Source: an uncultured Fretibacterium sp. (GTDB lineage: Bacteria; Synergistota; Synergistia; Synergistales; Aminobacteriaceae). Taken from it: a DNA stretch of 7,519 nt. Positions 1-5,996 of this stretch are shown here, piece by piece. The stretch spans positions 1 through 7,519 of the forward strand of contig CALGHA010000103.1 in the NCBI GenBank assembly GCA_937915835.1, written 5' to 3'. The first letter of the stretch is position 1. Each line of letters starts with the position of its first letter. A model generated the notes under the pieces. The model was given only the letters and a program-made list of their open reading frames with translations. It ran no database searches and was not told where the DNA came from. The position numbers and the translations under genes were made by a program.

Positions 1-441
1 GTATATCGCAAAAATGAGCTTGAGCATTTACGGGAAATCCGGATGAATGCTTTTGCTACAGGCCTCGAAGTTGAAGCGGCTGTCCTTTATGATATGCTTT
101 GGGAAGGAGTTTTGCCGGCAATTTCCAAGCAATTGACACTTGAACGCAACTCAATGCTTTATTTCGAGAACGTTGACTTCGGCGATATGGCCCCTTGGAG
201 GGATTATGTTGGCGGGCTTGGACGAGCGAAAATCGCATTAATGAACGACGCTAAAAATCTCTATGAGCTTAAAGGCAGACTGTCAAATATGAGTGCTCGA
301 GAACGTTCGGATTTATTGACCGGAGAAATTCTGCCATTAATGGAAAATATCAGAGCAAAATGTGATGCCGCAGAGTTGATAATCAGCGCTGACATCTGGC
401 CTTATCCGATTTATCGCAATTTATTATCCTTGAGCGCATAA
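1..441 (+). CDS. glnN: Type III glutamine synthetase, C-terminal part (5' end outside window)
   Basis: The reading frame is open from the first base and ends at TAA 439-441, giving the last 146 residues of a protein whose family is usually about 700 residues long. Glutamine synthetase makes glutamine from glutamate, ammonia and ATP in the cytoplasm. The visible part is the helical C-terminal domain specific to type III enzymes (GSIII/GlnN). Recognisable features are the stretch NAFATGLEVEAAVLYDMLWE followed by a PAI motif (about residues 16-41 of the fragment), and the C-terminal ADIWPYPIYRNLL, which matches the usual WP-x-P-x-Y ending of the family. The catalytic domain lies upstream and cannot be checked. 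ATG 43 is in frame but is an internal methionine, because the homology continues upstream of it. The gene is followed directly by an intrinsic terminator, so it is the last gene of its transcript. The GSIII family call is firm; it rests on recalled family features. Confidence 0.88.
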   Translation, partial: VYRKNELEHLREIRMNAFATGLEVEAAVLYDMLWEGVLPAISKQLTLERNSMLYFENVDFGDMAPWRDYVGGLGRAKIALMNDAKNLYELKGRLSNMSARERSDLLTGEILPLMENIRAKCDAAELIISADIWPYPIYRNLLSLSA

Positions 442-446
442 ATGAT

Positions 447-473
447 AAGTCCCCCGTAAAAGGGGGATTTTTT
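447..473 (+). terminator. Intrinsic terminator after glutamine synthetase gene
   Basis: A stem of TCCCCC (450-455) pairs with GGGGGA (462-467) around a six-base loop GTAAAA and is followed by six T (468-473). It begins a few bases after the glutamine synthetase stop. The opposite-strand antiporter gene ends at 473, so the hairpin fills almost the whole 31 bp gap between the two converging genes. Read on the - strand, the bases after the stem (ACTTATCATTT) are less T-rich, so it probably terminates leftward transcription less well. Confidence 0.88.
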
Positions 474-1753
474 CATGCCTTCTGAAATCTTGCACGATTG
501 ACGTGTTCAGGCTGTTTTGTCTCAATTTCGCCGGCTTTGATTAATGCTAATCTGGTCATCATCGGTCCGACTAACTCATAAATGAGCACGCTGAAAAGTA
601 TAATGTTCCGGATTAAGCTTCCGAGTACAGAGCCTAAGGATTGAGCGCTCACAACCATTCCCAGGGCAACGCCGGCTTGAGGAAATAAAGTAATTCCCAA
701 ATATTTTTTGACGTTTTCGGAACAATGCATAAATGAGCTAGAGATTGACGCACCGAAATATTTTCCCAAGCAACGCACGAGAATATACACCGCGCCGATT
801 AAAATTACGCTGAAATCCCGCAAAACTGAGAGTTCCAATCTAGCTCCGGAAATCACGAAGAAAACAGCGTACAACGGGGCTGACCATTTTTCGGAACGCT
901 TGAATATATCAGCCGAATACTCGCACATGTTGCAAAAAATAGTTCCCAACATCATACACACAAGTAATGATGAGAAGCCAATTTTCACTTGCCAGATGTG
1001 AAACTCAAGCGACGATAATGATATAGTCATCAGCACAAATGCTATAGTCATTGATAATCTGTTTGAGTTCGAGAAGAATAATTTCTCAAGTTTTGTCAAA
1101 ATCCAGCCCATTAGACAGCCTAAAAGCAATGAGCATAAAATCTCGATTAACGGATTAATTATGATAGATATTGCATTTATGGTACCGCCGAGCATAGCTT
1201 GAGCAATTCCGATAGATACCGCAAAAATGATAAGTCCTGCCGCGTCATCGAGCGCAACGATAGGCAAAAGCAAGTCAGTGACCGGACCTTTAGCCTTGAA
1301 CTGGCGAACGACCATTAACGTAGCTGCCGGAGCCGTAGCCGAAGCAATTGCACCAAGAGTGATGGCCGCCGGGATTGGGAGATTTACGAATTTGCCGAGA
1401 AAAATCAACGCCAAATCGACGAGCAAAGTAGCCGCGACAGCCTGAAAAATGCCGATGAACAGAGCAGTTTTGCCCATTTCCGCGAGTTCACTTTTTCGGA
1501 ACTCACTGCCAATGTCAAACGCTATAAATCCCAGTGCGACGCTTGATAAAATGTTGATATCAGCGAGTTCATGAGAATTGCTGAAGCCCACGTAAAATTT
1601 CCCCAGAATATAAGGCCCGACCAGCACGCCAGCTATCAAAAATGCTGTAACATCAGGAAACATGATACCTTTTTGACCGACCGTATACTTGAAAACCCTC
1701 GTCATAAGCAGGCCCATGAACAAAGCAAAAGCAGTTTTTAGTAGTAAAGTCAT
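473..1753 (-). CDS. CPA2-type cation:proton antiporter (Na+/H+ exchanger family)
   Basis: This 426-residue, very hydrophobic protein has about 11-13 predicted membrane segments and fits the monovalent cation:proton antiporter family (Pfam Na_H_Exchanger). Such proteins exchange Na+ or K+ for protons across the inner membrane. Supporting motifs are the discontinuous-helix stretch ATAPAATLMVVRQF (139-152), the paired ion-binding aspartates D169-D170 in VALDDAAGL, FFVISGARLEL (298-308), R327 with K331 in VRCLGK, and LFPQAGVALGMV (356-367). The DD pair points to the electrogenic CPA2 group rather than CPA1, which usually has ND. It has no KTN/RCK or universal-stress domain at the C-terminus; only about 20 polar residues follow the last helix. 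ATG 1751-1753 is preceded by GGAGG with 7 nt spacing. It is the last gene of the leftward operon, 37 nt after the GGDEF-PIN gene. The transported ion cannot be told from sequence. Confidence 0.88.
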   Translation of the reverse strand: MTLLLKTAFALFMGLLMTRVFKYTVGQKGIMFPDVTAFLIAGVLVGPYILGKFYVGFSNSHELADINILSSVALGFIAFDIGSEFRKSELAEMGKTALFIGIFQAVAATLLVDLALIFLGKFVNLPIPAAITLGAIASATAPAATLMVVRQFKAKGPVTDLLLPIVALDDAAGLIIFAVSIGIAQAMLGGTINAISIIINPLIEILCSLLLGCLMGWILTKLEKLFFSNSNRLSMTIAFVLMTISLSSLEFHIWQVKIGFSSLLVCMMLGTIFCNMCEYSADIFKRSEKWSAPLYAVFFVISGARLELSVLRDFSVILIGAVYILVRCLGKYFGASISSSFMHCSENVKKYLGITLFPQAGVALGMVVSAQSLGSVLGSLIRNIILFSVLIYELVGPMMTRLALIKAGEIETKQPEHVNRARFQKA

Positions 1754-1760
1754 AAAACAG

Positions 1761-1765
1761 CCTCC
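1761..1765 (-). promoter_or_regulatory. Ribosome binding site of antiporter gene
   Basis: CCTCC on the + strand reads GGAGG on the - strand, 7 nt before ATG 1753. It is the only perfect Shine-Dalgarno sequence inside the leftward operon, so the antiporter has its own translation start even though it sits 37 nt behind the preceding gene. Confidence 0.75.
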
Positions 1766-1790
1766 ATTCCAAGCGCAGAATTATAGCACT

Positions 1791-3230
1791 TTACGGCTGA
1801 GATATTCTGTTCGAGATTAGAGGCTTGATTTTCCTGTAAATTTCGCCGGCTTTTATCGCATTTTTGAGTTTTTTGTTGAGCGCATTGTTAATTTCTACCT
1901 TAGAATTGTTCGATGATATTATTTCTGCTATGTCCGTGATTATCTCGTCGCTCTCGGTCAACAGCTCAGATAATTTCCGTCGTAAATCATTAATGCCCAT
2001 ATTTCCCGCAAAATCGGCGATAATCTCAAGTTTGATATTTCGTTCAGCCCAAAAAGGAATTAACGTGCTGAAGCCCTTATCGTAAGAAATAATGTAATAA
2101 TTGCATGATTTACTCTCATTTTCGGTGATTAATTCGCCCAAAAATGATGAAAGTTGAAAGTCCAAAGCGTTTTTTGAGCCTACTTCAACTTTTCGGAAGA
2201 AGAATTTTGCATTTGCCTCACTAAGTATCTTCACGAAGTCCAGTGAAAAATTTCCTGGTGCATTTTTGCTATAAAATATGTAGACAAAGTTTTTGCCCTT
2301 TAAGTTCTGAATGCCTGTGAAGCCGTGATTTTTCACATTCTCATAGTCCATTAAGTAATAATTTATGCTGTCTTTATGTTCCATTAATGATGAGTAAATT
2401 TTACAGCATGCCCGTCCTGAATTTTTCGCCTCGTAAAGTGCAATATCGCTCTCGTGAATTAATTGGTCGATGGATTTATTTTCCCCGTCAATCTTTTGTG
2501 ATATCCCAGCGCTCACGGATAATCCCTTCATAGTTTTTACGCCTGAGTAATAGTCAAGCAAAGTTCTCATAAATGCGTTCACTCTGTATTGAATTTCCTG
2601 TGCTGAGTTCCTGCCTGGAATTACAATCATGAACTCGTCTCCGCCCATGCGAGCACAAAAGCCGTCCGGGAATTCCTGTTGCATCATCTCGCCTGTTGCG
2701 GCTAAAGCCCGGTCGCCTTCTTGATGTCCGTATGTGTCATTTATGTTCTTGAAGTTGTCCAAATCGAAATATATACACGTCAAATATGCTTCATTTTTGC
2801 GTTGTTCGGCGTATTCGTGTAGATACCAGCGAGTAGCTAAACCGGTTAAATAATCCTGTTGTGCCATCTCGAGCAATCTTTTTTGATATTTTATCGCTTC
2901 AGTGTGATTTGCTGATTTAATTTTCGTGATTAATCCCCTGAAAAAATATGTAAGTAATCCAGAAGTCAAGTGTTCAGGCCAGATGTCAAAGAGAGCTTGA
3001 AGCTGAGAATGAGTGAGATTTTCCGGAGAACTTGAGCACAGAATATATCTCACGTCAGGAAGCATTTTTGCGGGAAAATTGCGGACGATGAAGAAATTTT
3101 CAGCCTCAGGATTAATTTTTGCTCCCTTTTTAAGATTATGAAAGCCGCATTTGAAACCCTCAGCCCTTGCAACATCTTGCATTATGTCAATTAATTTTTC
3201 ACTGTTGACGTAAATATTAATCGTGTTCAT
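1791..3230 (-). CDS. GGDEF diguanylate cyclase fused to a PIN-like nuclease domain
   Basis: The protein has 479 residues from ATG 3230. Residues 1-100 form an N-terminal domain I cannot name; the stretch DIWPEHLTSGLLTYFFRGL (82-100) reminds me of regions before GGDEF domains in other anaerobes, which is only recollection. A linker helix (about 104-124) leads to a GGDEF domain (about 126-280) with DYLTGLATR (126-134), FDLDNFKNINDTYGHQEGD (155-173) and GGDEF (196-200). The metal-binding D156 and the signature are intact, so it should make c-di-GMP from two GTP. No RxxD I-site stands before GGDEF (the position reads FPDG). Residues 290-479 form a PIN/NYN-like domain: DYENV (295-299), KVEVGSKNALDFQL (347-360) and SYDKGF (382-387). 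D295, E297, D357 and D384 are the likely metal ligands of an RNase. There is no membrane segment, so it is cytosolic. A TTG at 3257 would add nine residues but has no ribosome site; ATG 3230 lies 1 nt after the upstream stop (TGACATG), which suggests translational coupling. Confidence 0.88.
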   Translation of the reverse strand: MNTINIYVNSEKLIDIMQDVARAEGFKCGFHNLKKGAKINPEAENFFIVRNFPAKMLPDVRYILCSSSPENLTHSQLQALFDIWPEHLTSGLLTYFFRGLITKIKSANHTEAIKYQKRLLEMAQQDYLTGLATRWYLHEYAEQRKNEAYLTCIYFDLDNFKNINDTYGHQEGDRALAATGEMMQQEFPDGFCARMGGDEFMIVIPGRNSAQEIQYRVNAFMRTLLDYYSGVKTMKGLSVSAGISQKIDGENKSIDQLIHESDIALYEAKNSGRACCKIYSSLMEHKDSINYYLMDYENVKNHGFTGIQNLKGKNFVYIFYSKNAPGNFSLDFVKILSEANAKFFFRKVEVGSKNALDFQLSSFLGELITENESKSCNYYIISYDKGFSTLIPFWAERNIKLEIIADFAGNMGINDLRRKLSELLTESDEIITDIAEIISSNNSKVEINNALNKKLKNAIKAGEIYRKIKPLISNRISQP

Positions 3231-3231
3231 G

Positions 3232-4128
3232 TCAGAATAATAAAACCAAACCGGCAAAAGTCAAATTTATCAACGAAGGTATCATAATTGTGATAAAGTT
3301 CCAGAGCAACATTTTTTGAGCCAATTTCGCCGTAAAAAGTCCGAAATAATAACCCGCATTCATCCGCAAAATTCTCGTGGCCGAACCTAAGCAATTACCC
3401 AGAATTAGCGCAAAAACGGCCTGTGCAGCGCTTAATTCACCTGACGCAAGAGAGCCGCCAGCCAAAGCCAAAGCCGATGACACATGAGCGATTGAAGCCG
3501 CCGCAACAGCCCAGCCAGCCAACGGAAGGAACGTATCACGTCCGGAAAAAGCAGACACGAAAAACTTGTTGACTACAGGAACCAGCGAAAACGCCAGCGC
3601 GAAAAAAAGCCATGCTAACGGAAGAGTTTTGATTAACTTTTTCATGATGTCGAATTTATGCCGTGATTTCCCAAGCTCATAATCGCTGTTATTTGGCTCA
3701 GAATTGACATGTTCACGCTTAAGCATAAAGAACGCAATCACAAATCTCATAAATGAGCTGAATATTAACGCCGCCCCGAAGAATGCTCCGGCAGAACCTG
3801 CCATACTCACAGCCAGCGCAAAAGTTGACGGCCAGCGTCTTAAATACGGCGGAAAATGAAGCATTTGCACAGACCACAGCGCGCAATTTTGAGATATTTC
3901 GGAATTGGCCAGAGCTGATGAGATTATCGCGGCTCCTGCTTTTGGTGAACCAGCTGACAGGGCGAGTGCAAGCCCTGACACTGACGGGATTTTATGACGC
4001 TGAAGGAACGGCATAATCTTTTTCAGGAGCTTATCAGCAAGTTTCAGCCTAATTATAAATTCACCGACGGCAATACCGATTAATATATCAATTGTGAGCC
4101 AAAATTCACCGGTTAATAATTTTTCCAT
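3232..4128 (-). CDS. Nucleoside-recognition (Gate) type multi-pass membrane protein
   Basis: This is a 298-residue hydrophobic protein with about 8 membrane segments, split by a polar loop at about 136-165. It resembles the uncharacterised nucleoside-recognition/Gate membrane proteins of archaea and anaerobic bacteria. The likely signature segments are LALSAGSPKAGAAIISSALAN (about 55-75), the conserved-looking MLHFPPYLRRWPSTF (89-103), and in the second half AAASIAHVSSALALAGGSLASGEL (209-232) and ILGNCLGSATRILRMNAGYYFG (242-263). The glycine- and serine-rich repeats in both halves look like an internally duplicated transporter fold. No substrate is proven for this group; the family name comes from remote similarity to nucleoside transporters. 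ATG 4128 overlaps the end of cbiL by 23 nt and is preceded only by a weak GGA. A longer frame from ATG 4251 would add 41 non-hydrophobic residues that merely read through cbiL in another frame, so I reject it. The link to cbiL may mean a role in corrinoid, cobalt or precursor movement; this is inference. Confidence 0.72.
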   Translation of the reverse strand: MEKLLTGEFWLTIDILIGIAVGEFIIRLKLADKLLKKIMPFLQRHKIPSVSGLALALSAGSPKAGAAIISSALANSEISQNCALWSVQMLHFPPYLRRWPSTFALAVSMAGSAGAFFGAALIFSSFMRFVIAFFMLKREHVNSEPNNSDYELGKSRHKFDIMKKLIKTLPLAWLFFALAFSLVPVVNKFFVSAFSGRDTFLPLAGWAVAAASIAHVSSALALAGGSLASGELSAAQAVFALILGNCLGSATRILRMNAGYYFGLFTAKLAQKMLLWNFITIMIPSLINLTFAGLVLLF

Positions 4129-4831
4129 TTTTCCATAATAATATGACAGATAAATACTCGTTGACATTTTCGAGAGCCTTCGCGCCCTCGTAAACTCTTT
4201 CACGCTCAGGAATTCCCGCGAAATCGACACGTAAAATTTTCCCGTATTCATCAGGTTTTATCACGTCATGAATATTTTTAATCGCTGTGGGCTTGTAAAT
4301 CGCGACGACATCAGAATATTTCAAGGCATAAATAATTTTTTCAGGTTCAGCCGTTCCTGGAATGACGCATAAAATCTCATCTTTCATGGCCAGAAATTTT
4401 TTAGCACACGAAGCCGCAAGCGAATGAGCCGAAATTCCGGGTATTAACTCGATAATTAAATCAGGAAAAAATTTTTTCAGCTCATCACTCAAATATGCTC
4501 CTGTTGAGTATAAAGTGCTGTCGCCTATGACGGGGAAAAATATCACATTTGCGTGTTCCCATTGAGATTTAGCGTTGATTAACTGCTCGTGAATTATCCG
4601 CTGGCGTTCGAAATCGTCATTAATCATGGGAAAATTCACAGGGATAAATTTATTGCTGACATAATTAGCTAAAATCCCTTCGGCAATTCCCTGAGCACCA
4701 GGCTTTGAACGAGGAACGATAATAACATCTGAGGTTTTAGCCGCGTTAAGAGCTTCGAGAGTAATTAATTCAGTTTTTCCCGGCCCCAAACCGGCAATAA
4801 TCAGCTTACGTTGAACTAGATTAAAATTCAT
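4106..4831 (-). CDS. cbiL: Cobalt-factor II / precorrin-2 C20-methyltransferase
   Basis: This 241-residue protein belongs to the tetrapyrrole (corrin/porphyrin) methylase family and matches CbiL/CobI in length and motifs. Those enzymes transfer a methyl group from S-adenosylmethionine to C20 of cobalt-factor II (anaerobic route) or precorrin-2 (aerobic route) in cobalamin synthesis. Visible motifs are the N-terminal GLGPGKTELITLEAL (14-28), VIIVPRSKPG (36-45), GDSTLYSTGAYL (103-114), which is the CbiL form of the GDP motif, and ELIPGISAHSLAAS (128-141). In an anaerobe the cobalt-factor II reaction is the likelier one. It is the first gene of the leftward operon. ATG 4831 has only a weak GAGA-type ribosome site 8 nt upstream. 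The 3' end overlaps the next gene by 23 nt. No other cobalamin gene is in the window, and the 102 bp upstream leave no room for a full cobalamin riboswitch of about 200 nt. Another methyltransferase of the same fold, such as CobF or CobM, is possible but less likely. Confidence 0.82.
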   Translation of the reverse strand: MNFNLVQRKLIIAGLGPGKTELITLEALNAAKTSDVIIVPRSKPGAQGIAEGILANYVSNKFIPVNFPMINDDFERQRIIHEQLINAKSQWEHANVIFFPVIGDSTLYSTGAYLSDELKKFFPDLIIELIPGISAHSLAASCAKKFLAMKDEILCVIPGTAEPEKIIYALKYSDVVAIYKPTAIKNIHDVIKPDEYGKILRVDFAGIPERERVYEGAKALENVNEYLSVILLWKNGKIINR

Positions 4832-4874
4832 GGTTTAATTCTCTATTAAGGCTATAACTTTCCTTGCGCTACGT

Positions 4875-4880
4875 TATAAT
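4875..4880 (+). promoter_or_regulatory. Candidate -10 box (TATAAT) of rightward operon
   Basis: A perfect TATAAT lies 53 nt before ATG 4934 in the divergent intergenic region. At the right spacing (4852-4858) I see only poor -35 candidates such as TATAAC, so the promoter may be weak or need an activator. Transcription would start near 4887, leaving a leader of about 45 nt. The leftward operon must also start in this 102 bp gap; its best -10 candidate, TATTAT on the - strand, overlaps the same bases. Confidence 0.45.
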
Positions 4881-4915
4881 ATCACAAGAAAGTGTTAATA
4901 TGGGAAAATTTATAA

Positions 4916-4923
4916 AAGGAGGG
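4916..4923 (+). promoter_or_regulatory. Strong ribosome binding site for small membrane protein
   Basis: AAGGAGGG lies 10 nt before ATG 4934, separated by a T-rich spacer. It is the strongest Shine-Dalgarno sequence in the window and fixes the start of the rightward operon. Confidence 0.85.
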
Positions 4924-4933
4924 AATTTTTTTC

Positions 4934-5335
4934 ATGGTGATATTATTTGCGTTCATAGTCGTAAGCATATTCCTAATGGGACTATATCAATGGGCACTGG
5001 GAGGAGCTAATTTATGGCGGATATTCACGATTAAGCGTCAGGAAAAAGAATTGACCCGTGAGGAAAAGCGACAGGCTGAGCGTGAAGTCAAACAGCTTGA
5101 ACAAGCCGCCGACCGAACGATAAGCGCGAGTTTGCGAATAATCATGATATTAATGATATTTGTCTGGTTATTCTTGGGAGTTACGATGATACTTGAATTA
5201 TTCGGCATTAACTGGGTAAGTACGTTAAGCTCACGGGCAAAAAATTACTGGTCTCAGCCCGGAGTTGAAAATCAGCAGAACACACCGAACAGGAATGATA
5301 TGTTGCGCAACATGGGAAATAATTTACGGAGATAG
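4934..5335 (+). CDS. Small two-helix membrane protein, function unknown
   Basis: I do not recognise a family for this 133-residue protein. It has a first membrane helix at about 2-22, a highly charged segment at about 33-66 (KRQEKELTREEKRQAEREVK and following, probably a helix or short coiled coil), a second membrane helix at about 67-90, and a polar tail rich in Asn, Gln and Arg (about 100-133). With the charged loop inside, both ends would face outward. No signal-peptidase site, catalytic motif or cysteine is visible. The start is well supported by AAGGAGGG 10 nt upstream. It is the first gene of the rightward operon, and its TAG stop is one base before the ATG of the HAD phosphatase, so the two are probably translated together. 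The strong ribosome site and clean frame argue that it is a real gene. Confidence 0.8.
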   Translation: MVILFAFIVVSIFLMGLYQWALGGANLWRIFTIKRQEKELTREEKRQAEREVKQLEQAADRTISASLRIIMILMIFVWLFLGVTMILELFGINWVSTLSSRAKNYWSQPGVENQQNTPNRNDMLRNMGNNLRR

Positions 5336-5336
5336 C

Positions 5337-5996
5337 ATGATAAAACTTATAGTATTCGACCATGATATGACGATAGTTGACTCGAGCTATGCAATTCAAG
5401 CGGGATTTAATTACGTCGCACGTCATGAGGGATTGCCGGAAGTCTCGCATGAACTCACAATGAAGTACATTGCAACGCCAATACCTACGTTTTGTGAGGG
5501 CCTATTAGGAGAATACCGGCCTGAATGGGTAAAATTATATCGGGAATGCAACGAGAAATTTGAGCGCGAATTAATCAAGCCGTTTGACGACACAATCCCG
5601 ACGTTGAAAATTTTGCGTGAAATGGGAATAAAATTAGCTGTGTTGTCGAACCGTGAGACACCTAGACGAGTTCTTGAGCGAACTGGGCTTGATGAATATT
5701 TTGATGAGATTGTCGGAGCGCTTGAGCCATTCGGACATTTGCCGTATAAGCCCAATCCTGCAATGATGAATGCCCTGTTGCAACACTTTAATATTCCTGC
5801 GTCTGTTACAGTTTATGTCGGCGATGCAGATTTGGACATAATCACTGCAATAGCTTCTGGTGTTCGTGGAATTGGGATAACTAAAGGGAATTTTACCCGT
5901 CCAGAATTTCGCTCACTTGGAGCTTGGAAGAGCATAGACACTTTAAGCGAAATAATTGATATTGTTAAAAAGGATGCCGTCAGCAAGAAAAAATAA
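5337..5996 (+). CDS. HAD-superfamily phosphatase (phosphoglycolate phosphatase-like)
   Basis: This 219-residue cytosolic protein has all four HAD motifs: motif I FDHDMT (7-12), with nucleophile D8 and acid/base D10; motif II VLSNRE (102-107), with S104; motif III K138 in YKPNP; and motif IV VGDADLDI (161-168), with D163 and D167. The helical cap between motifs I and II (about 15-85) is the small alpha-helical C1 type of Gph-like enzymes. Such proteins hydrolyse small phosphate esters, such as phosphoglycolate or sugar phosphates; the substrate cannot be read from sequence. Motif I has His and Met where DxDGT is usual, but both catalytic aspartates remain. ATG 5337 is chosen because GGAG lies 5 nt upstream and homology starts at MIKLIVFD; a frame from 5265 would add 24 unrelated residues. 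It follows the membrane protein stop by 1 nt and overlaps the next gene by 23 nt. Confidence 0.88.
   Translation: MIKLIVFDHDMTIVDSSYAIQAGFNYVARHEGLPEVSHELTMKYIATPIPTFCEGLLGEYRPEWVKLYRECNEKFERELIKPFDDTIPTLKILREMGIKLAVLSNRETPRRVLERTGLDEYFDEIVGALEPFGHLPYKPNPAMMNALLQHFNIPASVTVYVGDADLDIITAIASGVRGIGITKGNFTRPEFRSLGAWKSIDTLSEIIDIVKKDAVSKKK

Noticed and set aside
708..1445. Open frames on the + strand inside the antiporter gene (708-1001, 1227-1445)
   Set aside because: They are antisense to well-conserved membrane-protein coding sequence and lack ribosome sites or recognisable domains.
3231..3257. TTG start at 3257 for the GGDEF-PIN protein
   Set aside because: It needs a rare start codon, has no ribosome binding site and overlaps the upstream gene by 26 nt, whereas ATG 3230 lies one base after the upstream stop.
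1791..4128. A complete CBASS-like or other defence system built on the GGDEF-PIN gene
   Set aside because: There is no CD-NTase, ubiquitin-like or HORMA/TRIP13 accessory gene, no restriction or mobile genes nearby, and the neighbours look metabolic. I keep the fusion as a finding without calling it defence.
4129..4251. Longer start (ATG 4251) for the Gate-type membrane protein
   Set aside because: The extra 41 residues lie wholly inside cbiL in another frame, are polar and arginine-rich, and have no family resemblance; ATG 4128 begins directly before the first hydrophobic helix.
4832..4933. Cobalamin riboswitch upstream of cbiL
   Set aside because: Only 102 bp separate the divergent genes, too short for the usual element of about 200 nt, and I see no B12-box-like sequence.
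5265..5336. Extended start of the HAD phosphatase at ATG 5265
   Set aside because: The added 24 residues are the membrane protein tail read in another frame. GGAG before ATG 5337 and the family start MIKLIVFD support the shorter form.
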